From Alteromonas halophila (GTDB taxonomy: Bacteria > Pseudomonadota > Gammaproteobacteria > Enterobacterales > Alteromonadaceae), in assembly GCF_014651815.1 (NCBI RefSeq), contig NZ_BMXP01000007.1, positions 1 to 64,000 of the forward strand: a DNA stretch of 64,000 bases, in the 5' to 3' direction. The notes beneath the pieces are model-generated. The model saw only the letters and a list, made by a program, of their open reading frames with translations, was not told where the DNA came from and did no database searches. Shown in pieces: positions 17,634-25,568 of the stretch (positions within the stretch are counted from its first letter, which is position 1; every line of letters begins with the position of its first letter). A program made the translations under genes and the position numbers.

Positions 17634-19553
17634 CTAGGGTTTCAGATAGGTATAGCCGCTTAAGCAGTTCTCGTAAAAATCGGTCCAGCGTACCGCTTCC
17701 CGCGGGTTGATATTGCCGGTAGAAATCTGCTTATCAATTAATCGTTTCATGTCCTGCGCCATAGCGCGCGGGTTGTACTGCATGATATTCAGTACGTCTT
17801 CCACAGATGAACCCTTCACCACTTCTTCAATATAGAAGTCTTCCGGATCATCATCATAACTGAAGATATGCACCTCGTTTAGGCGGCCAAACAGGTTGTG
17901 CATGTCGCCCATGACATCCTGATACGCGCCGGTCAGAAACAGCCCGACGTAGTATGGCTCATCCTTTTTCAGCGGGTGCATGGGCAGTACGTCGGTGATT
18001 TCACGACCGATGGTGAACTGATCGATTTTGCCATCGCTGTCACACGTAATGTCGACCAGCGAGCAATTCACCGAAGGCGGTTCGTTCATGCGGGTGAGCG
18101 GTACCACCGGCAACAGCTGATCAATGGCCCAGGTGTCGGCTGCCGACTGGAACACGGAAAAGTTACACAGGTACTGGGATGACAGGCTGTAATCCAGTTC
18201 CTGCAACTCCTCTGGCACATACTCTTCTTTGGCATACCAGACCTGCAGGCGCTCCATGATCTGCCAGTACATCGACTCAATCTTAGCCAGCTCCTCTAAG
18301 TTCAGAACCCGCAGCTTGAACGCGTCAAGCGCCTGTTCTTTATACTGCGACGCATCGTTATACACTTCCTGCATGTTGGTTTGCTGATCGTAGGTTTCCA
18401 GCAACTCGCGGATGTTTTTCACAAAGAAGTGCTCGCCATCTGCGGCGCGGGTATCGACCTGGGCACTGTTGGACTTAATTTCTCCGACAATCTCGGTCAC
18501 GACACAGCTGTGGTGGGCAGTAATGGCACGGCCACTTTCACTAATGAGGGTAGGATGCGGCACCTCTTCCAGGTCGCACATTTCTTTCATGCCATACACT
18601 ACATCAGATACATATTCCTGCATGCTGTAGTTACGTGATGATTCGTTGGTAGAGTTACTGCCGTCGTAGTCAATCCCAAGACCACCGCCGACATCTACGT
18701 AATCCAGTGCAAAACCCATTTTATGCAGGTCGGCGTAAATCCGGGCGCCTTCCGTCATGGCCTCTTTTACCGCGCGGATGTCAGTGAGCTGGCTGCCAAT
18801 ATGAAAATGCAGCAGTTTGAGACAGTGCGCCATGCCCTGCGACTCAAGGTAACGTGCCGTTTTGATGATCTCTGATATGGTCAGGCCAAATTTTGCCCGT
18901 TCACCGCCTGAGCTTTCCCATTTCCCCCGGCCTTTCACGGTCATTTTGGCGCGTACACCAATAATCGGCTCAATATCCAGTTCTTTTGCCGTTTTAACCA
19001 GCAATAGCAATTCACTGTATTTTTCTACGACGACGACGATTTTCCGCCCCAGCTTGCGGCCCAGCAGCGCAAGCTGCATAAATTCGGCGTCTTTATATCC
19101 ATTGAGGACTGTAAGTGAGTCCTCATTAACGTTCATCGCCAGTACAGTCAGCAATTCGGCTTTCGAGCCGGCTTCCAGGCCATAGTTAAACGGGGCGCCA
19201 GCGTCGACAATTTCTTCCACCACTTCCCGCATCTGATTGACCTTAACCGGGTAGACGCCCTGGTAGCGACCGTTGTACTCGGCTTCTTCGATGGTGTTTC
19301 GAAATATCGTATTTAAGCTGGCAACCTGGGATCGCAAAATGTCATGAAAACGAACCACCACCGGGAACTGCACGCCCTCTTCACGAATTTCTTCGATCAC
19401 CGATTTGAAATCGATTCGGATGCTTGGATCTTCCGGTACCGGGGTAATGTGTACGTTGCCATTTTCACCTACCTGAAAATAACCGCCGCCCCATTGCGAG
19501 ACACCATACACCCGTTCCGCTTCTTCAATGCTCCAGTTTGCCAACGTTTTCAC
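17634..19553 (-). CDS. speA: Biosynthetic arginine decarboxylase
   Basis: SpeA converts arginine to agmatine, the first step of one putrescine route, with pyridoxal phosphate. The 639 residues match the family (about 630-660). The PLP lysine lies in GVYPVKVNQMREV, and the glycine-rich phosphate loop is DVGGGLGIDYDGS. The cysteine motif VDITCDSDGKID near the C-terminus is the fold-III active-site loop. The gene is preceded by a small unrelated ORF on the same strand; speB is not in the window. Intact and ordinary. Confidence 0.97.
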   Translation of the reverse strand: MKTLANWSIEEAERVYGVSQWGGGYFQVGENGNVHITPVPEDPSIRIDFKSVIEEIREEGVQFPVVVRFHDILRSQVASLNTIFRNTIEEAEYNGRYQGVYPVKVNQMREVVEEIVDAGAPFNYGLEAGSKAELLTVLAMNVNEDSLTVLNGYKDAEFMQLALLGRKLGRKIVVVVEKYSELLLLVKTAKELDIEPIIGVRAKMTVKGRGKWESSGGERAKFGLTISEIIKTARYLESQGMAHCLKLLHFHIGSQLTDIRAVKEAMTEGARIYADLHKMGFALDYVDVGGGLGIDYDGSNSTNESSRNYSMQEYVSDVVYGMKEMCDLEEVPHPTLISESGRAITAHHSCVVTEIVGEIKSNSAQVDTRAADGEHFFVKNIRELLETYDQQTNMQEVYNDASQYKEQALDAFKLRVLNLEELAKIESMYWQIMERLQVWYAKEEYVPEELQELDYSLSSQYLCNFSVFQSAADTWAIDQLLPVVPLTRMNEPPSVNCSLVDITCDSDGKIDQFTIGREITDVLPMHPLKKDEPYYVGLFLTGAYQDVMGDMHNLFGRLNEVHIFSYDDDPEDFYIEEVVKGSSVEDVLNIMQYNPRAMAQDMKRLIDKQISTGNINPREAVRWTDFYENCLSGYTYLKP

Positions 19554-19660
19554 CTCACGCCTGTATGTAGTAGCCGACTGGGCCGACTAAGTAATTTATG
19601 GGAATTGTTGCTGCGCATTATAGACATCTGATGCCTGCAGCCAAAAGAGTGTTGTACACT

Positions 19661-20083
19661 CTACTGTCGTTTTTCTTCGTCCAGCCACGTTGTGACAGCG
19701 TCTGCCTCAGACGGCGACAAGTACTGTGCGAGCCATTCAACACACTCGTCCCGGGAGGTGGTACGTTTAAGCGCGAAGCTTACCTGTTTAAAATATTTCA
19801 GCAGATGATCGGCCTGCGCAAAATCGTCCAGCAACCAGATTTCTCCCTTCTGGTTACGTCTGTCCAGGAAAATTGGATACTTTTCATTGTTGCTTTTCAC
19901 TTCCTGGGGAACACGCATACCACGCATGTCGACGATCAGATAGAACGCGTTACCCTGGCGTTTATTCAGAATATCAGCCAGTTCAGAGATATATTGCAAA
20001 TCTGTTGATAATTCCCAAAGACCTGACTTCCTTACCACAAAGCAATGACCCATTGCTTTTATCTGGTACTTCTTTGTCGTCAT
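19661..20083 (-). CDS. Conserved-looking small protein, unknown function
   Basis: The 140-residue product starts at ATG 20083 (MTTKKYQIKAMGH); an in-frame extension to 20191 would add 36 residues without support. It is soluble, with no signal or membrane helix. The alternating beta/alpha pattern around ELSTDLQYISELADIL and FYLIVDMRGM resembles STAS/SpoIIAA-like proteins that bacteria use in regulation, but this is a weak fold guess. It lies 107 bp upstream of speA on the same strand. No function is claimed. Confidence 0.6.
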   Translation of the reverse strand: MTTKKYQIKAMGHCFVVRKSGLWELSTDLQYISELADILNKRQGNAFYLIVDMRGMRVPQEVKSNNEKYPIFLDRRNQKGEIWLLDDFAQADHLLKYFKQVSFALKRTTSRDECVEWLAQYLSPSEADAVTTWLDEEKRQ

Positions 20084-20300
20084 AACCAGTGTAACCTTGT
20101 AGAGGTTGGTAACATCCCTGCGAAAATTAAAAGAAAACAGACCGCTTTTTATTGTTGTTGGTGCGATTACCTGCCAGTACTGGAATTCCACCAGCGATGG
20201 TTAATTGTACATGAGTCAGTAGAGAGTGACGATGAATGGTGTAACAATCTTTTTCTGCGTAGGTTATGAATTGACAGGTGATGGGCGGCACCTGCCAGGC

Positions 20301-20332
20301 TTATCCGCCACGAAGAAGACAGTGGCGGATAA
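20301..20332. repeat. Perfect inverted repeat (11-bp stem)
   Basis: TTATCCGCCAC at 20301-20311 pairs exactly with GTGGCGGATAA at 20322-20332 around a 10-base loop. It lies just past the 3' end of the first Sel1 gene. It lacks a T-run on either strand, so it is not a standard Rho-independent terminator. It may instead stabilise the 3' end of the Sel1 mRNA. Confidence 0.5.
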
Positions 20333-20382
20333 ACTGGAACTGCTGAGCCTAATGGGTGCTAATTAGTCAGCTTTTTGTGCAT

Positions 20383-21210
20383 TTAGAGGATGAAGTTCCG
20401 ATAGTAGCGGATAAACTGATCGACAGGCGCACCACCGCATCCATTCATACGATCAGAACAGGAGCGGCCACGAATGCGCGTACCCGTTGTCACTTTATTT
20501 AAATCGCTGGGTGCCTCTTCGTAAAACTCGATGCCTACATCAATCAGCTCGGCAAGCTGCGGGCCATTTACTTCAATAACTTCATATTTATCATCCTCGG
20601 GCGCCGCGCGGCCTGCTTTGACTTCAACCTGCTTATCAGTTTCAGGCACCGCCATATCATAGGTCGACATTGCCTTGAGTGTGGCAGGAAAGGTCTCTTC
20701 GTTTAAACGACCTTCACGGTCCAGCCGGGCCAGTGTTTGCGGTACAATCTCATGTTTAGCTTCTACCAGTACCGCCAGCCACTGGTCTGCTTCTGCGACG
20801 TTCTGAACACCGTATTTCGGATTAGACAGAACTTCCCCCATAAAATACGCCGCATTACGATGGCCTTTTTTGGCGGCATCACGCAGGTAGCGCATGCCTT
20901 CCTCTTTCGACTCTGCATCGTCCCGGGTAACCAGCATCAGACCGGCTTTGTACTTGCCGTAGATAGACCCCCAGCGTGACGCCTTTTCGAACGCTTCCAG
21001 CGCTTCGTCCTTGTTAACGTCTGTGCCGTATCCATTGAGGTACATATCACCCAGCAGCGTGTTGGCACTCACGTGATTGCGCGCATGTTTTTTTATTTCT
21101 TTAAAACGCTCGACGCAGGCGTCACTGTCACATTTTCCGTAGGTCAGTGTGAGTGCACCTGCTGAGGGCATAAGCATGAGGGTGGTAATTAACGTAATGA
21201 GAGTCTTCAT
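20383..21210 (-). CDS. Exported Sel1-repeat protein, copy 1 of a tandem pair
   Basis: This 275-residue protein has a Sec signal peptide (MKTLITLITTLMLMPSAGA). Sel1/TPR-like repeats follow at about 45-165: LLGDMYLNGYGTDVNKDEAL, AGLMLVTRDDAESKEEGMRY and the AAKKGHRNAAYFMGEVLSN unit. The C-terminal domain is of unknown type with several cysteines (RSCSDRMNGCGG). Sel1 repeats mediate protein contacts, so a periplasmic scaffold or regulator is likely but unproven. The next gene upstream is a paralogue with a nearly identical N-terminal half. The spacer in front of this copy contains a fragment of the pntB 3' end, a scar of the duplication. Confidence 0.85.
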   Translation of the reverse strand: MKTLITLITTLMLMPSAGALTLTYGKCDSDACVERFKEIKKHARNHVSANTLLGDMYLNGYGTDVNKDEALEAFEKASRWGSIYGKYKAGLMLVTRDDAESKEEGMRYLRDAAKKGHRNAAYFMGEVLSNPKYGVQNVAEADQWLAVLVEAKHEIVPQTLARLDREGRLNEETFPATLKAMSTYDMAVPETDKQVEVKAGRAAPEDDKYEVIEVNGPQLAELIDVGIEFYEEAPSDLNKVTTGTRIRGRSCSDRMNGCGGAPVDQFIRYYRNFIL

Positions 21211-21319
21211 AATTTCTGATCCCTGAAGTCGTTCTTAGATTCCGTTTTCTACATTAGTACATCTTTGCCAACAGTGACAACACCTGCCCTGTACGGCTGA
21301 TTTTTTGAGTCCGGGACGA

Positions 21320-21343
21320 TTAATCGTCGCCGAACTCGCGGAT
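21320..21343 (-). pseudogene. Duplicated 3' tip of pntB
   Basis: The plus-strand sequence from 21320 repeats the sequence that encodes the C-terminal residues (IREFGDD and stop) of the real pntB at 22388-22411. It ends abruptly at 21343, after which the two diverge. It is non-functional and marks the boundary of the tandem duplication. Confidence 0.85.
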
Positions 21344-21444
21344 AGATCGCATATAACCAACGATGACAGTGAGCCAGGTTTGCGCCGTGAAGTATGAGGG
21401 AGGAGGCTGCTTGCCTCAGTTATCACTTCAAAGCCTTGTCGTTA

Positions 21445-22278
21445 TTAGCGTTTTCCAAGTATAAATTGACGATAGTAACGGATAAACTGGTCTTCCGGTA
21501 CAGAACCGCAGCTGTTCATTTTATCAGAGCAGGAGCGGCCACGAATGCGCGTACCCGTTGTAACCTTATTCAAATCGCTGGGTTCTTCCGCATAAAACTC
21601 TATTCCCAGGTCGATAAGCTCAGCAAGCTCAGGGCCGTTAACTTCAATGATTTCGTATTTATCATCATCTGGCGCGGCACGCCCGGCTTTCATCACTACC
21701 TGCTCTTTTTCTGGCAATGCCATATCAAACCTGGACATGGCCTCTAGCGTTAAAGGAAAAGTTTCTTCGTTTAAGCGACCTTCACGGTCCAGCCGGGCAA
21801 GTGTTTGCGGTACAACCTCATGTTTAGCTTCTACCAGTACCGCAAGCCACTGGTCTGCTTCTGCGACGTTCTGAACACCGTATTTCGGATTAGACAGAAC
21901 TTCCCCCATAAAATACGCCGCATTACGATGGCCTTTTTTGGCGGCATCACGCAGGTAGCGCATGCCTTCCTCTTTCGACTCTGCATCGTCCCGGGTAACC
22001 AGCATCAGACCCGCTTTGTACTTACCGTAGATAGACCCCCAGCGCGACGCCTTTTCGTACGCTTCCAGCGCTTCGCCCTCGTTAACGTCTGTGCCGTATC
22101 CATTGAGGTACATATCACCCAGCAGTGTGTTGGCACTCACGTGATTGCGCGCATGTTTTTTTATTTCTTTAAAACGCTCGACGCAGGCGTCACTGTCACA
22201 TTTTCCGTAGGTCAGTGTGAGTGCGCCTGCTGAGGGCATAAGCATGAGGGTGGTAATTAACGTAATGAGTGTTTTCAT
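21445..22278 (-). CDS. Exported Sel1-repeat protein, copy 2 of a tandem pair
   Basis: At 277 residues it is the paralogue of the protein encoded just downstream (20383-21210). The signal peptide and the first 150 or so residues are almost identical (differences such as VNEGEAL against VNKDEAL). The C-terminal third has diverged and ends FILGKR. The Sel1 repeats and the RSCSDKMNSCG cysteine motif are kept. This copy directly follows pntB (110 bp), which is the arrangement the duplication copied, so it is probably the ancestral position. Function unknown; periplasmic location inferred. Confidence 0.85.
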   Translation of the reverse strand: MKTLITLITTLMLMPSAGALTLTYGKCDSDACVERFKEIKKHARNHVSANTLLGDMYLNGYGTDVNEGEALEAYEKASRWGSIYGKYKAGLMLVTRDDAESKEEGMRYLRDAAKKGHRNAAYFMGEVLSNPKYGVQNVAEADQWLAVLVEAKHEVVPQTLARLDREGRLNEETFPLTLEAMSRFDMALPEKEQVVMKAGRAAPDDDKYEIIEVNGPELAELIDLGIEFYAEEPSDLNKVTTGTRIRGRSCSDKMNSCGSVPEDQFIRYYRQFILGKR

Positions 22279-22411
22279 AATTTCTGTTCCCTGAAGTAAT
22301 TCCTACAATTCCGGTTTCTACATCAGTATATCTTTGCCAACTATAAAAACACATACTCTGTATGGCTTATTTTTGAGTCCGGAACGATTAATCGTCGCCG
22401 AACTCGCGGAT
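21445..22411. repeat. Tandem duplication, unit 2
   Basis: This unit contains Sel1 copy 2, its spacer and the true end of pntB. It pairs with unit 1 at 20383-21343. The spacers keep recognisable colinear similarity (for example TTTCTACAT-AGTA-ATCTTTGCCAAC in both). Confidence 0.85.
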
Positions 22412-23776
22412 TACACTATTGATGGTTTCTTTGGCATCGCCTAACACCATACGGGTGTTGTCTTTGAAAAACAGCGGATTGTCCACGCCCGCGAAACCGG
22501 GATTGGCGGAACGTTTCAGCACAAACACGGTTTTTGCGCGATACGCTTCGATGACTGGCATACCGTAGATTGGGCTGCCTTTCATTTCTTTGGCGGCAGG
22601 GTTGACCACATCATTAGCGCCGATGACGATCACTACATCGTAATTCTCCATGCGTGGATTCACATCGTCCATTTCCAGCAAATGGTCGTAAGGCACGTCG
22701 GCCTCGGCCAGCAGCACGTTCATATGGCCCGGCATACGCCCTGCGACCGGATGAATAGCATACTCGACGGTGGCACCGTTGCTTTCCAGTAACGACTGTA
22801 ACTCACGCACCGCATGCTGCGCCTGCGCGACGGCCATACCGTAGCCGGGAACCACCAGCACGGCCTGAGCGGCTTCCAGCACATAGTAAGCATCCTGCGC
22901 CGATAGTACTTTAATATCGCCTTCGATTTTCTCACCCGCTTCTACCGGTGTTGCAAAACCTGACAGCAATACATTGGACAGCGACCGGTTCATGGCTTTA
23001 CACATGATGGAGGTAAGAATCAGCCCTGACGCGCCGACCAGCAGCCCGGTCACGATCAGCACAGTATTGGCGACTGCCAGACCGGCGGCGCAGGCAGCAA
23101 CGCCGGAATAACTGTTCAGCAACGCAATAACCACCGGCATATCGGCCCCACCAATAGACAGAGTTGCCCACAGTCCGAAACTGAGCGCCAGACCAATGCC
23201 CAGCCACAGCCACAGCGGGTTTTCAGGCTGAGTAACAAACAGGTAGCCAACCACCACTAACCCAATCAGGTGCAGAATACTCAGCTCACGCAACCCGGTA
23301 AAAATGATGGCTTTGGTCGGAAATTTTTCCGCCAGTTTGCCCCAGGCCACAATGGAGCCAGAAAACGTCACGCCGCCCACCAGCAAGGTGAAGTACAGTG
23401 AAATAAACACAAACAGGCTGACCGCACTACGGCTTTCCGGCGCGATGGCAGACAGTGTCGCCCACGCCAGCAGTAAGGACGCGGCACCACCAAAACCGTT
23501 AAACAGCGAAACCATTTGCGGCATGGCGGTCATTTGCACGGTTTTGGCTTTCCAGGCACCAATAGCCCCGCCAATCACCACGCCAATAATGATGTAGGTA
23601 TAGCTGATAATTTGCTGATCGAGCAGGGTGACAACCACCGCTATCAGCATACCTATGGATGAAACCAGGTTACCGCGCCGGGCGCTGGATGGGTGACTGA
23701 GTAACTTCAGACCCACAATAAAGAGGGTAGCCGCAACTACGTAGGCCAAATTAATGGTCATTGAAATGGGTGTCAT
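22388..23776 (-). CDS. pntB: Proton-translocating NAD(P) transhydrogenase subunit beta
   Basis: PntB carries membrane helices of the proton channel and the NADP(H)-binding domain III, which exchange hydride between NADH and NADP+ driven by proton flow. It has 462 residues with about nine helices in the first 260. Domain III contains VPGYGMAVAQAQ and the GANDVVNPAA motif. The start ATG follows AAGGAGACAGCCC. It is the third gene of the pnt operon, 11 bp after the small alpha-2 subunit gene. Its last codons are duplicated at 21320-21343. Confidence 0.97.
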   Translation of the reverse strand: MTPISMTINLAYVVAATLFIVGLKLLSHPSSARRGNLVSSIGMLIAVVVTLLDQQIISYTYIIIGVVIGGAIGAWKAKTVQMTAMPQMVSLFNGFGGAASLLLAWATLSAIAPESRSAVSLFVFISLYFTLLVGGVTFSGSIVAWGKLAEKFPTKAIIFTGLRELSILHLIGLVVVGYLFVTQPENPLWLWLGIGLALSFGLWATLSIGGADMPVVIALLNSYSGVAACAAGLAVANTVLIVTGLLVGASGLILTSIMCKAMNRSLSNVLLSGFATPVEAGEKIEGDIKVLSAQDAYYVLEAAQAVLVVPGYGMAVAQAQHAVRELQSLLESNGATVEYAIHPVAGRMPGHMNVLLAEADVPYDHLLEMDDVNPRMENYDVVIVIGANDVVNPAAKEMKGSPIYGMPVIEAYRAKTVFVLKRSANPGFAGVDNPLFFKDNTRMVLGDAKETINSVIREFGDD

Positions 23777-23787
23777 GGGCTGTCTCC

Positions 23788-24072
23788 TTACTTACCGTCT
23801 TTTTTGCGAAACATGCCCAGCATGCGATCGGTGACCAGATAGCCGCCCACAACGTTAATGGTGGCCAGTGCCACGGCGGCGGTGCCCAGCAGAGTGGTCA
23901 GCATGCCCGACCCGGAGCCGGCTGAAACCAGCGCCCCCACCAGGGTGATGCCGGAAATGGCGTTAGAGCCTGACATCAGCGGTGTGTGCAGGGTGGCCGG
24001 TACTTTACGGATTAGCTCAAAGCCCAGGAAGGCGGCCAGCAGCACAATGAAAAGCAGATAAATAGTGTCCAT
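23788..24072 (-). CDS. pntAB: Transhydrogenase alpha subunit, membrane part
   Basis: These 94 residues with three hydrophobic helices correspond to the C-terminal membrane domain of E. coli PntA (SGITLVGALVSAGSG, then MFRKKDGK at the end). The alpha subunit is thus encoded by two genes, as in Rhodospirillum and many marine bacteria, while E. coli has one fused gene. It starts one base after the stop of the preceding gene and precedes pntB by 11 bp. Confidence 0.93.
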   Translation of the reverse strand: MDTIYLLFIVLLAAFLGFELIRKVPATLHTPLMSGSNAISGITLVGALVSAGSGSGMLTTLLGTAAVALATINVVGGYLVTDRMLGMFRKKDGK

Positions 24073-24073
24073 G

Positions 24074-25231
24074 TTACCCCTCCTTATAGGCGTTTAAGAG
24101 CATGTCGTTACGTATTGCGCCGTCATGGGTAATGACACAACCGCTTAAAATTTCATCGTCTAAATCAAGGTTGAACTGTTTTTCCTCCTGCGAGTAAAAC
24201 TCATCAATGAGGTTATAGACGTTATTGGCATACATATCGGTGGCCGCGCGCGCGACCTGCTGACTCCAGTCACCGGTACCGATAAGCGTCACGCCTTCAA
24301 CGGTGACGGTTTGACCGGGCTCGGAGCCTTCCACATTGCCGCCGCCCTGGGCGGCCATGTCCACCACCACGCTGCCGGGCTTCATCAGCTTTAAGGTATC
24401 GCGGCTAATCAGTTGCGGTGGTTTGCGGCCAAACAGCTGCGCCGTCGTAATCACAATATCTGAACTGGCAATGGCGTCTTTTTGCGCGTCCTGCTGCTTT
24501 GCTTTTTGCTCGTCGGTCAGCTCTTTTGCATAGCCGTCTTTGGTCTGGCCGGTTTCGCCAATATCAATTTTCAGAAATTTGGCGCCCAGCGACTCAACCT
24601 GCTCGGCCACCACCTCGCGGGTATCGTACGCCAGCACATTGGCGCCCAGTCGTTTCGCGGTGGCAATAGCCTGCAGCCCGGCAACGCCGGCACCAATCAC
24701 AAAGACTTTAGCCGGCTTGATGGTGCCCGATGGGGTCATCATCATGGGCAAGATAGAAGGCAGGTTACTGGCCGCCTGCATCACCATGACGTAACCCGCC
24801 AGGCTAGCCTGTGAACTTAGCGCGTCCATTTTCTGGGCCCGCGATGAACGGGGGATCATTTCAACCGAGATGGCGCTGAGTTTTTTGTCAGCCAGCTTCT
24901 CTATCAGCGGCTTCTGGAAAAACGGATCAAGGTGCCCAACCACCACCGCGCCGCCTTTCAGTGCATCAATATGCTTGTCACCCGGGCGGTTAACACACAC
25001 CAGAAAATCGCTATCGGATAAATGGGGGCCGATGTCCTCGACGCATGAGGCCCCTGCGTCTGTGAAAGCGTCATCTTCATAACCGGCTGCTATGCCAGCC
25101 CCGGCCTCAATAATGATTTCAATATCATTTTTGCTGAAGCGCTGTACAGTGGAAGGCGTCACCGCGCACCGCTTGTCGGCCCTTCCGAAGGGCTCCGGCC
25201 CCACAGACTCATTTAAAACAAGTATTTTCAC
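24074..25231 (-). CDS. pntAA: Transhydrogenase alpha subunit, NAD-binding part
   Basis: This 385-residue soluble domain I binds NAD(H). It begins MKILVLNESVGPEPFGRADKR-like, with the RVA.TP region (CAVTPSTVQRF). The Rossmann motif is KVFVIGAGVAGLQAIATA, and the mobile-loop region is near VVDMAAQGGGNVEGSEPG. This is the first gene of the pnt operon, with GGAG upstream. Together the three genes form a complete enzyme at the inner membrane that supplies NADPH. Confidence 0.95.
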   Translation of the reverse strand: MKILVLNESVGPEPFGRADKRCAVTPSTVQRFSKNDIEIIIEAGAGIAAGYEDDAFTDAGASCVEDIGPHLSDSDFLVCVNRPGDKHIDALKGGAVVVGHLDPFFQKPLIEKLADKKLSAISVEMIPRSSRAQKMDALSSQASLAGYVMVMQAASNLPSILPMMMTPSGTIKPAKVFVIGAGVAGLQAIATAKRLGANVLAYDTREVVAEQVESLGAKFLKIDIGETGQTKDGYAKELTDEQKAKQQDAQKDAIASSDIVITTAQLFGRKPPQLISRDTLKLMKPGSVVVDMAAQGGGNVEGSEPGQTVTVEGVTLIGTGDWSQQVARAATDMYANNVYNLIDEFYSQEEKQFNLDLDDEILSGCVITHDGAIRNDMLLNAYKEG

Positions 25232-25568
25232 ACACGTCTCCGATTCGTCTACTTACCCTGAGCATGACATCATCCGACCAGTTGATGGCATTTATTATGC
25301 TTATCGCTAACATGCTCATAAGAAATACATTTTATGAAGGTAGCAGGATGAGAGCGTTAAGCAATCAAAAGTTTTTTGCCTGTTAGCCATCGCAGCCTTG
25401 TTTCTCTGCTCGTAGCAAACCGGAGGGAAAGATTAATTAATAGCCGCTATTTTTCAGTCGCAGGAACGCGTCGAGGCCACCTATCGGGCCTCTTGTGTTG
25501 AATAAAACCGGGCAAGGGAGGTTTACACCAGGGTTTATGTTCCTCCCCGCTAGCAGATTAACTGTGCG
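25232..25568. other. Intergenic region with decayed or very short ORFs
   Basis: These 337 bp lie upstream of pntAA and downstream of the exported dehydrogenase gene. On the plus strand an ATG at 25348 begins MRALSNQKFF and then stops. Restoring one base in the six-T run near 25372 would give a lipoprotein-signal-like stretch (LLAIAALFLCS) that also stops soon, so a frameshifted remnant is possible. A weak hairpin (GAGGCC at 25473-25478, GGCCTC at 25487-25492) is present. No functional gene is claimed. Confidence 0.4.

Larger units (their letters stand above)
20383..21343. repeat. Tandem duplication, unit 1
   Basis: This unit contains Sel1 copy 1 and its upstream spacer and ends in a copy of the last codons of pntB (21320-21343). 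It matches 21445-22411 with an offset of 1068 bp in the spacer and 5' gene part. The match is close to complete from about 20740 to 21190 and clearly weaker toward the 3' end of the gene. Confidence 0.85.
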
